From Acidobacteriota bacterium (GTDB lineage: Bacteria > Acidobacteriota > Thermoanaerobaculia > Multivoradales > JAHZIX01), in assembly GCA_034211275.1 (NCBI GenBank), contig JAXHTF010000044.1:1-39172 (forward strand): a stretch of 39,172 bases of DNA. The letters run 5' to 3'. Shown piece by piece: positions 1-8,193 of the stretch. The translations under genes and the position numbers were made by a program. Below the pieces are notes generated by a model that saw nothing but the letters and a program-made list of their open reading frames with translations, ran no database searches and was not told the DNA's origin. Every line of letters starts with the position of its first letter. The first letter of the stretch is position 1.

Positions 1-293
1 CCACCACCGCCCTGGGCCTCGCGCCCATGGCCTTGGGGCTGGGGGACGGTGCGGAGATCCGCACTCCCATGGCCATCGCTGTGATCAGCGGACTGGTGGC
101 CTCCACCGTCCTCACCCTGCTGGTGATCCCGGTGATCTATGACCTGGTGGATCGGCTGCAGACCAAGCTCGGCACCGCCCCCCACGCCGCGGAGAATCCT
201 CGCGAGGCCCAGGCCCCGGAGGATCTAGAGCGCGAAACGCCCCACGACGCTCCTGGCCCCCACGGCTATCCGCTGGATCCGGAGACCGCATGA
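1..293 (+). CDS. RND efflux pump inner-membrane subunit, C-terminal tail (partial)
   Basis: This is the last ~97 codons of a gene that begins before the window; the reading frame is open from base 3. The visible part has the final RND membrane segments (T-P-M-A-I-A-V-I-S-G-L and V-L-T-L-L-V-I-P-V-I-Y-D), which match the end of the second half of AcrB/MexB-type proton-driven exporters, followed by a hydrophilic, proline- and glutamate-rich cytoplasmic tail. Its stop codon overlaps the start of the next RND gene by four bases (ATGA). Two adjacent RND subunits recall heteromeric pumps such as MdtB/MdtC, in which two different inner-membrane proteins form one trimer; that comparison is inference. 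Substrate cannot be told from the fragment. Confidence 0.85.
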   Translation, partial: TTALGLAPMALGLGDGAEIRTPMAIAVISGLVASTVLTLLVIPVIYDLVDRLQTKLGTAPHAAENPREAQAPEDLERETPHDAPGPHGYPLDPETA

Positions 294-3200
294 GCCCCTT
301 CGAGCGCGAGCGCCGCAGCCGCTGGGAGGGCTGGCTCCCCCGCTTCTCCCTCTCCCGCCCCATCACCGTGGTGGTGCTCATCGCCGCCACTTTGGTGGTG
401 GGCCTGGTGGCGGCGTTGGGGATCCCCCTGGAGACCTTCCCCCAAGGCTTCACCGCGCCCTTCCTAACGGTGGTGGTGCCCTGGCCCGATGCCCAGCCCC
501 AGGAGGTACTGGACAAGATCGTCAAGCCGCTGGAGGACGAGCTGAGCACCGTGCGCGGCCTCGACCGCCTCAACTCCCTGGCCAACGAGTCCCGGGGCAT
601 CGCCTTCATGAGCTTCAAACAGGGCACGGACATGGACGTGGCCTACCGCGAGGTGCGGGACCGCGTACAGCGGGTGCGGCCCCAGCTGCCGGACGACGCC
701 GACCGGGTGTTCATCCGCAAGCAGGATCTCTCCTCGCTGCCGGTGTTCATGATCGGCCTGGCGGTGGATCCGGAGCTCACCGACTACTACCACCTGATCC
801 AGAACGAGGTGGTGATGCCCCTGGAACGCCTCGACGGCGTCGCCTCGGTGGAACCCAACGGCCTGGAGGAGAAGGAGATCCTCATCGAGGTGGACCGCCA
901 GCGGGCGGCCTCCGCGGGGCTCAACATCTACCAGCTGGCCCAGGAGCTGGGGGGCGACAACTTCACCATGGCCAGCGGCAGCGTGCGCTCCGGCGGCAGC
1001 AAGCTGCTGTTGCGCTCGGTGGCCCGCTACCCGGATCTGGAGACACTGGAAAACCGACTGGTGGCACCGTCGGTGCGGCTCAAGGACGTCGCCGAGGTCA
1101 AATACGAGGAGCCGGAGCAGGATTACCGGGCGCGGGTCAACGGCCAGCCGGCGGTGGCGGTGATGGTCTTCAAGGAGGGGCAGGCCAACACCCTGCAGGT
1201 GAGCAGCCGCATCAACGACCTGGTGGAGGAGATGCAGGAGAATCCCCGCCTCCAGCACCTGGAGATCGTGCCCTTCTTCAACCAGGGACAGATCATCCTC
1301 TCCTCCCTCGGCTCGCTGATGGACAGCGGCCGCATCGGCGGGCTCTTCGCGGTGGTGGTGCTCTTCTTCTTCCTGCGCCGCTTCCGCATGACGCTGATCA
1401 TCACCCTGTCCATCCCGCTCTCGCTGCTCATCGCCCTGACCACCATGTACTTCGCCGGCGAGACCCTCAACTTCCTCACCCTGCTGGGATTGATGATCTG
1501 CGTCGGCCTGCTGGTGGACAACTCGGTGGTGGTGGCGGAGAACATCCACCGCCTGCACCGCCAGGGAGCCTCGCGGCGGGAAGCGGCGGTGCGCGGCGCC
1601 GGCGAGATCTCCCTGGCCATCGTCATGGCCACCCTCACCACCATCGCCGTCTTCCTGCCCATCTCGCTGGTCTCCGGGCAGGCCCAATTTTTCCTGCTGC
1701 GGCTCTCCATCCCCATCTCCGTGGCCCTCGCCGCGTCGCTGGTGGTGGCCCTGGTCTTCGTGCCCCTGGCGGCGTACCTGACCCTGCCGCGGCGCGGAGA
1801 GGTCGCCAAGGAGTCCGCCTTCCGCAGGGGCCACCGGCGCCTCAACCGGGTGCTCAAGGCAGCCTACGAAGGCTCCCTGGGCCGCATCAACCGCCTCTAC
1901 AACCGCCAGCTGGGGGTGGCGCTGAACCGGCGCATCGACCTGGTGATCTCGATCTTCCTCCTCACCGTCATCACCGGTGCGGCCTTCAAAGTGGTGGAGT
2001 TCGTACCCCAACAGGACAGCGAGCGAGCTGCTCTCCAGCTCAACGTCACCCTGCCCAACAACTTCACCATCGAGGACACCGCGGAGTATTTCGAAGCCGC
2101 CGAGCAGGTGATGGTGGCAAATCAGGAGCGCTGGGACCTGAGCGGCTTCTTCACCGGCATCCGGCGCACCCGGGGTGAGATCCAGGCCTGGTTCAACAGC
2201 CCCCGCACCACCGAGACTGCGCCGCGCGAAATCACCGAGCAGATCGTCGAAGCGCTACCGGAGGCCCCCGGCGTGCAGATCTTCACCGGCGAGCAGAGCC
2301 GGGTGAGCGAATGCGACGGCAAGGGCGTCCACTGCATCCAGCTCTACGCCGACGATTCGGAGATCCTGGAGACGGTGCGGGAGGATCTGGAAGACCTCTT
2401 CCGCCAGATCCCCGGCGTGGTGGGCATCCAGCGCAGCGACGAGCAATCCCCCAACCAGCTAGCGCTGGTGGTGGATCGGGACCGCGCCCAGCAGCAGGGG
2501 GTCAACCCGCAGGTAGTGGCCGGAGTGGTGAGCTACGCGCTGCGCGGCCAGAGCCTGCCGAAGTATTACCGCGATGGCCGGGAGATCCCGGTGCGGGTGC
2601 GCTTCCAGGAGGAAAACCGCGAGAGCCTGGCGGAGTTGGGCGATTTCAGCGTCCCCACCGGCGACGGCAGCGCCGTGGCCCTCTCGACCCTCACCGAGGC
2701 GGATTTCTCCCCCGCTCCCCGCGCCATCTTCCGCCGCGACAAACGCACCTCCGCCACCATCGCCATGGATCTGGCCAGCGGTGAGGAGTCGGAGGCCCGG
2801 GAGCGGGTGGACGCCTTCATGGAGGGTCTGGACCTCCCCGAGGGCGTCACCTTCGGTACCCCGGCCCGGGCCAGCGCCAACGAGGACATGGAAAGCCTGC
2901 TCTTCGCCGCCGGCCTGTCCATCATCTTCATCTACCTGCTGATGGCCTTCCTCTTCGAGAGCTTCATCCTGCCTCTTTCCATCGTCCTCACCATCCCCCT
3001 GGCCTTCATCGGCGTGGTGTGGATCCACGTCGTCACCGGCTACGACATCGACTTCCTCGGCGGCGTGGCGGCGGTGCTGCTCATCGGCGTGGTGGTGAAC
3101 AACGGCATCGTGCTCATCGATTACATCAATCGCCTGCGCGGCGAGGGCCACAGCCGCCGGGACGCGGTGCTGCTCTCCGCCGAGCGCCGCTTCCGCCCCA

Positions 3201-3463
3201 TCATGATGACTGCCCTCACCACCATCTGCGCCACCGTCCCTCTGGCCGCCGCCGGCCCCACCGACATCGGCATGAGCTACACCAGCTTCGGCCTCTCCCT
3301 CATCGGCGGCATGACCACCTCCACCCTCCTCACCCTCCTCGTCGTCCCCGTCTTCTACACCCTCTTCGACGACGCCCGGGAGGCCCTCACCGGCGCCGTG
3401 CGGCGGGGAGTGCTGGGGAAGGGGCAGCAGGAACCCGCCGGGGAGCCGGTGACGGAGAGTTAG
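290..3463 (+). CDS. RND family efflux transporter permease subunit
   Basis: A full-length (1057 aa) inner-membrane proton/substrate antiporter of the AcrB/HAE superfamily. It shows the duplicated architecture: an N-terminal helix (S-R-P-I-T-V-V-V-L), a large periplasmic loop, helices 2-6, a second periplasmic loop (about residues 575-865) and helices 8-12. The TM4 motif reads G-L-L-V-D-N-S-V-V-V-A-E-N with Asp410; AcrB has two adjacent Asp here, so this pump has D-N. The second half has the matching G-V-V-V-N-N-G-I-V-L-I-D and R-P-I-M-M-T-A-L-T-T. It starts inside the stop of the preceding RND gene (ATGA overlap), so both are co-translated. No membrane-fusion or outer-membrane partner is inside the window; it presumably lies upstream. 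Substrate (drug, metal, lipid) is unresolved. Confidence 0.93.
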   Translation: MSPFERERRSRWEGWLPRFSLSRPITVVVLIAATLVVGLVAALGIPLETFPQGFTAPFLTVVVPWPDAQPQEVLDKIVKPLEDELSTVRGLDRLNSLANESRGIAFMSFKQGTDMDVAYREVRDRVQRVRPQLPDDADRVFIRKQDLSSLPVFMIGLAVDPELTDYYHLIQNEVVMPLERLDGVASVEPNGLEEKEILIEVDRQRAASAGLNIYQLAQELGGDNFTMASGSVRSGGSKLLLRSVARYPDLETLENRLVAPSVRLKDVAEVKYEEPEQDYRARVNGQPAVAVMVFKEGQANTLQVSSRINDLVEEMQENPRLQHLEIVPFFNQGQIILSSLGSLMDSGRIGGLFAVVVLFFFLRRFRMTLIITLSIPLSLLIALTTMYFAGETLNFLTLLGLMICVGLLVDNSVVVAENIHRLHRQGASRREAAVRGAGEISLAIVMATLTTIAVFLPISLVSGQAQFFLLRLSIPISVALAASLVVALVFVPLAAYLTLPRRGEVAKESAFRRGHRRLNRVLKAAYEGSLGRINRLYNRQLGVALNRRIDLVISIFLLTVITGAAFKVVEFVPQQDSERAALQLNVTLPNNFTIEDTAEYFEAAEQVMVANQERWDLSGFFTGIRRTRGEIQAWFNSPRTTETAPREITEQIVEALPEAPGVQIFTGEQSRVSECDGKGVHCIQLYADDSEILETVREDLEDLFRQIPGVVGIQRSDEQSPNQLALVVDRDRAQQQGVNPQVVAGVVSYALRGQSLPKYYRDGREIPVRVRFQEENRESLAELGDFSVPTGDGSAVALSTLTEADFSPAPRAIFRRDKRTSATIAMDLASGEESEARERVDAFMEGLDLPEGVTFGTPARASANEDMESLLFAAGLSIIFIYLLMAFLFESFILPLSIVLTIPLAFIGVVWIHVVTGYDIDFLGGVAAVLLIGVVVNNGIVLIDYINRLRGEGHSRRDAVLLSAERRFRPIMMTALTTICATVPLAAAGPTDIGMSYTSFGLSLIGGMTTSTLLTLLVVPVFYTLFDDAREALTGAVRRGVLGKGQQEPAGEPVTES

Positions 3464-3485
3464 GAGCTTCCCGTCTCCAGCCCCG

Positions 3486-3540
3486 CGAGGCACTGAAGTA
3501 CCTCGCTACTTCATAGCGGCCCTGGCGGGGCGCCAGCCCC
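3486..3540. terminator. Hairpin pair after the RND operon
   Basis: Two short inverted repeats follow the RND stop: GAAGTA/TACTTC (3495-3500 and 3507-3512, 6-nt loop) and CTGGCG/CGCCAG (3522-3527 and 3531-3536, GGG loop). No T-run follows, so a rho-independent terminator is only possible, not shown. Confidence 0.3.
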
Positions 3541-3641
3541 ACCCACCCGGGGCTTTCCGCTCAATCTGGGAGGCTTCGGCTGGCCACCGAATCAGCAATC
3601 CCCTGGCGATGGATCCAGGAGGCAGTCAGAATGTCCATCCC

Positions 3642-4184
3642 ATGCGCATCGCCCTCTCCGGAACCCACCGCACCGGCAAATCCACTCTCCTCGAGGAGCT
3701 GGCGCGGCTGCTCCCCGACTACGCTCTCGTCGAGGAGCCCTACCATCTGCTGGCGGAGGAGGGGTACGTCTTCTCCCAGCCGCCCTCGCTGGAAGACTTC
3801 GAAGCGCAGCTGGAGAGGTCGCTGGAGGAGCTGGAGCGGGAGGAAGAGAAGGTGCTCTTCGACCGTTGCCCTCTCGACTTTCTGGCCTATCTGGCGGTTC
3901 ACGAAGACGCAAATCACTTCAGCCTCGACCGTTGGCTGCCGCAGGTGCGCGATGCCATCGAAAACCTGGATCTCGTCGTGTTGGTGCCCATCGAGGTGCC
4001 GGACCGCATTGCGCTGGTGTCAGCCGATGACGACGGTCCGGACCGGGAGGCGGTGGATGGGGAGCTGCGAGAAATGCTCTTGGACGATTCCTTCGAGCTG
4101 GAGACGGAGGTTTTGGAGGTGACGGGAACGGTGGAAGAGCGGGCTCGGGCCGTGCTCGGAGCGATCCACGGCGGTGCGCGCTGA
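3642..4184 (+). CDS. P-loop NTPase / kinase-like AAA family ATPase
   Basis: A 180-residue cytoplasmic nucleotide-binding protein. The first strand and Walker A (M-R-I-A-L-S-G-T-H-R-T-G-K-S-T) lie at the very N terminus, and a D-R-C-P-L-D-F-L-A-Y segment around residue 70 matches the DR(x)PxD motif seen in nucleoside/nicotinamide-riboside-type kinases and the AAA_28 group. The remainder is acidic and helical. I start it at ATG 3642 because the conserved strand begins there; an in-frame ATG at 3609 would add 11 residues, and an AGGAGG at 3617-3622 sits best for neither (it would suit the out-of-frame ATG at 3631). It stands alone between the RND genes and a hairpin cluster, so context does not reveal a substrate. 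Confidence 0.7.
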   Translation: MRIALSGTHRTGKSTLLEELARLLPDYALVEEPYHLLAEEGYVFSQPPSLEDFEAQLERSLEELEREEEKVLFDRCPLDFLAYLAVHEDANHFSLDRWLPQVRDAIENLDLVVLVPIEVPDRIALVSADDDGPDREAVDGELREMLLDDSFELETEVLEVTGTVEERARAVLGAIHGGAR

Positions 4185-4189
4185 GCCCC

Positions 4190-4512
4190 GCCCGGGGATC
4201 CAATCCCCGGGCTACTCAAATTCCGCCAGCTCCGCTGGCTCCGGAGCGCGGGATCGGTGGTAGAGGTTCTGGGAGCCGGATGCTCTCGTTTTCGCAGCGT
4301 GCTGCCCGGCCCTCGACCGCCCCGCTGGAGCGGGGCCTCGATGGGATGCGCTTGCGGAAACGCTGCAGTTCCCACGGTGGACCGTGGGAACGAGGCCTGA
4401 GGGTGTGGCGCCAACCCTCTTCCGGAGACACAACAGCGAAAGCTCTTGGACGGGGAGGGGGTGTCGTCCCGCCAGGGACGATATGTAGTAGCGAGGGGTT
4501 TCAACCCCTCGC
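4190..4512. repeat. Cluster of six palindromic hairpins (REP-like), no gene
   Basis: The 389-bp gap between the NTPase and the flippase contains no convincing gene but six hairpins. They are GCCCGGGGAT/ATCCCCGGGC (4190-4212, 10 bp, loop 3), GCCCCGCT/AGCGGGGC (4319-4336), GTTCCCACGGT/ACCGTGGGAAC (4368-4391, 11 bp, loop 2), GAGGGT/ACCCTC (4399-4419, with an inner TGGCGCCA), CGTCCC/GGGACG (4465-4480) and GCGAGGGGTT/AACCCCTCGC (4491-4512, 10 bp, loop 2). The stems differ in sequence, so this is a patchwork of several palindrome families, not one tandem repeat. Such units resemble REP elements moved by RAYT-type transposases; no transposase is in the window. Confidence 0.6.
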
Positions 4513-4573
4513 GGCAGCCTGCCCACCAACCACGGCCGCCTCGACGCCGGGATGTGCCAGAATTCGGGTACTC

Positions 4574-5857
4574 ATGCCCGCCCCCAACGACGTCACTGCC
4601 TACCTCCGCCGCGGAGGGCTCGCCCTGGTCGCCACCGGCTTCGGGGGCTTCGCCGCCGACTATCTCTTCAACGTCGGGCTGGCGCGGCTGCTCGATGCCC
4701 ACGCCTACGGCGACTTCCGGGTCGCCGCCGCCTTTGCCGCATTCTTTGGCATGGCGGTGCTCCTGGGCGGGGATCGGGCGGCGCCGAAGACCTTGGCGGG
4801 GCCCATGGAGCGGGGGGAGCATGCCCAGGCCTGGGAGTATCTTCGTTTCTATTTCGAGCTTTCCCTGATCCTCTCGCTGGTGATCATCGCCGCCACCTGG
4901 ACCGCCGCCGTCCTGCACTTGGGCCATACGGATCCAGCAGACCATCACGCCCTCGCCTGGGTGGTCTTGAGCGTGCCCATCAACGCCGCCGGCGCCCTCG
5001 TCAGCCGCGCCCTGCAATCCGCCCGGCGACCGGTGCTGGCCAGCCTGCCGTGGCGCATCGCCGTGCCGCTGCTGAGCCTGCTCTTCGTGGTCCTCTTCGC
5101 GCGGCTGCAGGGCGGCATCGAGGTTCACCACGCGGTGGTGCTGTCGATCCTGGCGGTGATCGTGGTCACCGGCGGGCAATGGTGGCTGCTGCGCCGTCTC
5201 GAGCTGCGGAAACTCGGCCGCGATCCCTCCTTCCGGGCTCCCCGGCAGTGGCTCACCACCTCGATGCCGATGATGGGGGCCTTCCTCATCGTCCTCGCCC
5301 TCAATCAAAGCGACCTCTACCTGCTGGAGGTCCTGGGAGACGAAGAAGAGGTGGGGCTCTACGCCGCCGCCGCCACTTCGGCCCACTTCCTACTGATCAT
5401 CCAGACCGCGGTGGTCAGCCTGGTGGCCTCCCTGGTCCAGCCGGCCCGGGAAGAAGGTCCGGAAGCGCTGCAGCGCACCTTCCGCCAGGGCCAGCGGCTA
5501 CTCCTCACCGCCCTCCTCCCCGCCGCCGCCCTCCTCGTCCTCGCCGGCGGACCGATCCTCGATCTCTTCGGCGCCGGCTTCGACCGTGCGGAGCCGGAGC
5601 TGATCCTGCTGGCGGTGGGCAATCTCGTCTGGGCCGCCGCCGCCCTTAGCACCCTGCGGCTTCAATACACCGAGCGCGGGCAAGTGGTGGTGGCCATCGC
5701 GCTGGTGACGCTGGTGGCCGACAGCCTGCTCAACGTCCTGCTGATCCCCACCTACGGCATGCGCGGTGCGGCGGCCAGCACCGCCGTCACCACCTCGCTG
5801 GCCGCCGCGGCGATCCTCGTCGCCCACGGTCGCAAAGCCGCAGACCCCAACCCCTAG
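4574..5857 (+). CDS. Polysaccharide/lipid flippase (Wzx/MATE-like, MOP superfamily)
   Basis: A 427-aa polytopic inner-membrane protein with about twelve hydrophobic helices and short charged loops. The N-terminal L-R-R-G-G-L-A-L-V-A-T-G-F-G-G-F and the helix pair near residue 235 (S-M-P-M-M-G-A-F-L-I-V-L-A-L-N-Q-S-D) followed by E-V-G-L-Y-A-A-A-A-T are typical of polysaccharide-biosynthesis flippases that move undecaprenyl-linked glycans across the membrane. The reading frame is open from 4280, but that stretch is the hairpin cluster and encodes Arg/Gly-rich noise, so ATG 4574 is chosen. No clear ribosome-binding site precedes it. No glycosyltransferases sit beside it; the glycan is unknown. 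Confidence 0.8.
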   Translation: MPAPNDVTAYLRRGGLALVATGFGGFAADYLFNVGLARLLDAHAYGDFRVAAAFAAFFGMAVLLGGDRAAPKTLAGPMERGEHAQAWEYLRFYFELSLILSLVIIAATWTAAVLHLGHTDPADHHALAWVVLSVPINAAGALVSRALQSARRPVLASLPWRIAVPLLSLLFVVLFARLQGGIEVHHAVVLSILAVIVVTGGQWWLLRRLELRKLGRDPSFRAPRQWLTTSMPMMGAFLIVLALNQSDLYLLEVLGDEEEVGLYAAAATSAHFLLIIQTAVVSLVASLVQPAREEGPEALQRTFRQGQRLLLTALLPAAALLVLAGGPILDLFGAGFDRAEPELILLAVGNLVWAAAALSTLRLQYTERGQVVVAIALVTLVADSLLNVLLIPTYGMRGAAASTAVTTSLAAAAILVAHGRKAADPNP

Positions 5858-5908
5858 AGCCAACACCCAGCCCCAGCCACCGGAACCTGGGCTGACAACC
5901 CTTCGCCA

Positions 5909-6074
5909 CTAGGAGCTTGCTGAAAAAGTCAGTCGCAAGCGAGAACGAGAAATTTTCGAGCAGAATCAAGGCGGAGAACCGCAGGCGATTCGGGAATCGT
6001 CGAGGTTCGACAACGAAGATTCGGCCGAAAAGAGCCGTTCGGAGCGCGACGCGGGTTTTTCAGCAAGCTCCTAG
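5909..6074. mobile_element. MITE-like element with perfect 19-bp terminal inverted repeats
   Basis: CTAGGAGCTTGCTGAAAAA (5909-5927) and its exact reverse complement (6056-6074) bound a 166-bp non-coding element. The outermost CTAG at each end is palindromic, so the element may be 158 bp (5913-6070) with a CTAG target duplication. The interior has no plausible gene and is less GC-rich than its surroundings. This is the structure expected of a non-autonomous derivative of a DDE insertion sequence. Its right end is 21 bp before the rhomboid start codon, so it has replaced or supplies that gene's upstream region. Confidence 0.8.
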
Positions 6075-6095
6075 AACGGTGTATCCTTGGGCGCC

Positions 6096-6965
6096 ATGTT
6101 GAAGCGCCAGACAACCGGGTCCGTCGTCTGTCCCGCCTGCAGCAAGCTGGTGGGAGTGAACGAAGAGAAATGTCCCTACTGCGGCCGGCCGCGGCCCGGA
6201 ATGTGGGGGCTGACACCGGCGCTTCGGGGGCTCGACGTGAGCTTCGTCGACATCATTTTGTGGAGCTGCGGGCTGATCTACATCGCCACCCTGGCGGTGG
6301 ATCCCAGCCAGCTCTTCGGCGGTGGCTTGTTCAGCTTCCTCTCCCCCACCGGGCCGACCCTCTTCCTCTTCGGCTCCAGCGGCGCCATGCCCCTCTTCGG
6401 CGCCGACCGCTGGTGGACGGTGCTCAGCGCCACCTGGCTCCACGGCAGCCTGCTGCACATCGGGTTCAACATGATGTGGGTGCGGGATCTTGGGCGGCTC
6501 ACCGGCCAAGCCTACGGCGCCGGCCGCATGATGATCATCTACACCGTGGCGGGGATCGTGGGCTTCTTCCTCAGCTCCCTGGTGGGTGCCTTTCTACCCT
6601 TCATGCCCAGCTTCCTGCGCGGCGCCACCATGACCGTCGGCGCCTCCGCCTCCCTCTTCGGCCTCCTCGGCGCTTTGATCTACGCCGGGCGTCGCGGTGC
6701 TGGCAGCGCAGCGCTCAATCAGCAGGTGATCAACTGGGCGGTGATCCTCTTCGTCTTCGGCCTTCTGATGCCGCAGGTGGACAATTGGGCGCACCTCGGC
6801 GGCTTCCTGGGCGGTTACGTGATGGGCCGCTTCTTCGACCCCATGAAGCCGGAGCGCACGGACCACTTGCTCATCGGCATCCTCTGCCTGGTGGCCTCCG
6901 CCGGCGCGGTGATCCTGTCCATCGTCACCGGCCTGCCCATCCTGCGCCAGCAGGGACTGCTCTAA
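6096..6965 (+). CDS. Rhomboid family intramembrane serine protease with N-terminal zinc ribbon
   Basis: A 289-aa inner-membrane protease. Residues ~11-32 form a zinc ribbon (C-P-A-C ... C-P-Y-C), followed by six or seven helices. Rhomboid signatures are clear: W-L-H-G-S-L-L-H-I-G-F-N-M-M-W-V for the H-x-x-x-N region, the catalytic serine in G-A-S-A-S-L (Ser184) and the catalytic histidine in N-W-A-H-L-G-G-F-L-G-G (His233). Rhomboids cut transmembrane segments of other proteins; the substrate here is not predictable. ATG 6096 is preferred to the in-frame TTG at 6087; neither has a good ribosome-binding site. The gene lies directly after the MITE-like element, so its transcription may start inside that element. 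Confidence 0.88.
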   Translation: MLKRQTTGSVVCPACSKLVGVNEEKCPYCGRPRPGMWGLTPALRGLDVSFVDIILWSCGLIYIATLAVDPSQLFGGGLFSFLSPTGPTLFLFGSSGAMPLFGADRWWTVLSATWLHGSLLHIGFNMMWVRDLGRLTGQAYGAGRMMIIYTVAGIVGFFLSSLVGAFLPFMPSFLRGATMTVGASASLFGLLGALIYAGRRGAGSAALNQQVINWAVILFVFGLLMPQVDNWAHLGGFLGGYVMGRFFDPMKPERTDHLLIGILCLVASAGAVILSIVTGLPILRQQGLL

Positions 6966-7033
6966 GAGCCGCTAAGGCAACCAACTCGGCCGGTCTGCAA
7001 CGCCTTGGGGCGGGATGACGTATACTCACAATC

Positions 7034-7180
7034 ATGACTAAGTTGATCACCTTTGCTGCAATCCTTCTGCGCGCCGTTCTCGAAGCCTTCCGGCAGGACC
7101 TCCGGCCAGCACCGGTGCCCGTAGCGGCTCGCCGGCGAGCTTTGGCGCGCCGGAGCGAGCCCCCCCGCCGCCGGAGCTGA
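7034..7180 (+). CDS. Possible small upstream ORF ahead of the cysteine synthase
   Basis: An ATG-initiated 48-codon frame begins with a short hydrophobic stretch (M-T-K-L-I-T-F-A-A-I-L-L-R-A-V-L), ends in an Arg-rich tail, and stops two bases before the cysteine synthase start. TATACT at 7021-7026 resembles a -10 box but lies too close to the ATG to be sure, and there is no clear -35. It contains no Cys codon, so it is not an obvious attenuation leader. It could be a small membrane peptide, a coupling ORF, or chance in GC-rich DNA. Confidence 0.3.
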   Translation: MTKLITFAAILLRAVLEAFRQDLRPAPVPVAARRRALARRSEPPRRRS

Positions 7181-7182
7181 CC

Positions 7183-8193
7183 ATGACCGCGTCCGCCTCC
7201 GAGCTCGAGCCTCCCCCGCAGCGTCCTCCCCGGCCCACCGCCGGGGGGTTGGCCGCTGGAGGAGTGCTGGACCTCATCGGCGGCACTCCCCTTATCGATC
7301 TGAGCGCCCTGGTGGAAGGCTCGGAAGTCCGCCTCCTCGGCAAAGCCGAAATGATGAACCCCGGCGGCTCGGTGAAGGACCGGCCGGCGCTGGCCATGGT
7401 GCGCGACGCCGAGGCCCGGGGGGAGCTGGATCCCCGGCACCCGGGCCGCAAACGCATCCTCGACGCCACCTCCGGCAACACCGGCATCGCCCTGGCCATG
7501 ATCGGCTCCGCCCTGGGCTACGGCGTCACCGTCTGCCTGCCCGCCAACGCCAGCCCGGAGCGCAAGACTCTGCTGGCGGCCTACGGCGCCGAGGTGGTGC
7601 TCACCGATCCGCTGGAGGGCAGCGACGGCGCCATCGTGGAGGCCCGGCGGCGCGCCGCCGAGGAGCCGGATCGCTACGTCTACCTGGATCAATACTCCAA
7701 CCCGGCCAATTGGCGAGCCCACTTCGAGACCACCGGGCCGGAGATCTGGCGCCAGACCGGCGGCGCCCTGACTCATTTCGTCGCCGGTCTGGGCACTACC
7801 GGCACGTTTACCGGTGTCGGTCGCTACCTGCGGGAAAAGGCCGCCACAGACCGGGGCGCGGCCCCCGTTCGCCTGATCGCAATCCAGCCCGATGGCCCGT
7901 TCCACGGCCTGGAGGGGATGAAGCATATGGAAAGCGCCCTGGTGCCGGCTATCTATCAGCCCGAGCTGGCAGATGAGGACCGCTCGGTGAGCACCGAGGA
8001 CGCCTACGCCATGGTCCGCCGCCTGGCACGGCGCCACGGTCTGCGACTGGGCATCTCCGCCGGAGCCAACCTTTGGGCGGCGGCGCGCGTAGCTCAAGAG
8101 GAAGCCGATGCCGGCCGCTCGGCGGTGGTGGTCACCGTGCTCTGCGACGGCGCCGACAAATACCTCACCGAAGACTTCTGGAGCCAGTCATGA
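7183..8193 (+). CDS. cysM: PLP-dependent cysteine synthase (CysM/CysK family)
   Basis: A 336-aa fold-type II PLP enzyme that makes cysteine by replacing the leaving group of an activated serine with sulfide or a sulfur-carrier thiocarboxylate. Visible motifs: G-G-T-P-L-I-D-L near residue 30, the PLP lysine Lys65 in N-P-G-G-S-V-K-D-R, the substrate loop T-S-G-N-T-G-I-A, and the phosphate-cradle loop G-L-G-T-T-G-T-F-T-G. Its stop overlaps the JAMM protease start (ATGA), and a ThiS-like carrier and its activating enzyme follow. This matches mycobacterial mec-cysO-cysM, so the donor is probably a protein thiocarboxylate, with O-phosphoserine a likely acceptor by analogy. The first ~20 residues are Pro-rich and may be a loose extension. 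Confidence 0.9.
   Translation: MTASASELEPPPQRPPRPTAGGLAAGGVLDLIGGTPLIDLSALVEGSEVRLLGKAEMMNPGGSVKDRPALAMVRDAEARGELDPRHPGRKRILDATSGNTGIALAMIGSALGYGVTVCLPANASPERKTLLAAYGAEVVLTDPLEGSDGAIVEARRRAAEEPDRYVYLDQYSNPANWRAHFETTGPEIWRQTGGALTHFVAGLGTTGTFTGVGRYLREKAATDRGAAPVRLIAIQPDGPFHGLEGMKHMESALVPAIYQPELADEDRSVSTEDAYAMVRRLARRHGLRLGISAGANLWAAARVAQEEADAGRSAVVVTVLCDGADKYLTEDFWSQS

Noticed and set aside
464-2011. Long minus-strand ORF (515 codons) opposite the RND gene
   Set aside because: Its translation is His/Gln/Glu/Val-rich noise produced by the GC-rich codons of the RND gene, which has clear homology on the plus strand.
4190-4512. CRISPR array
   Set aside because: The palindromes differ from each other and no equal repeats with regular spacers are present; no cas genes.
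5917-6102. 61-codon ORF inside the MITE-like element
   Set aside because: No ribosome-binding site, and it runs through the inverted repeat; too short to be a transposase.
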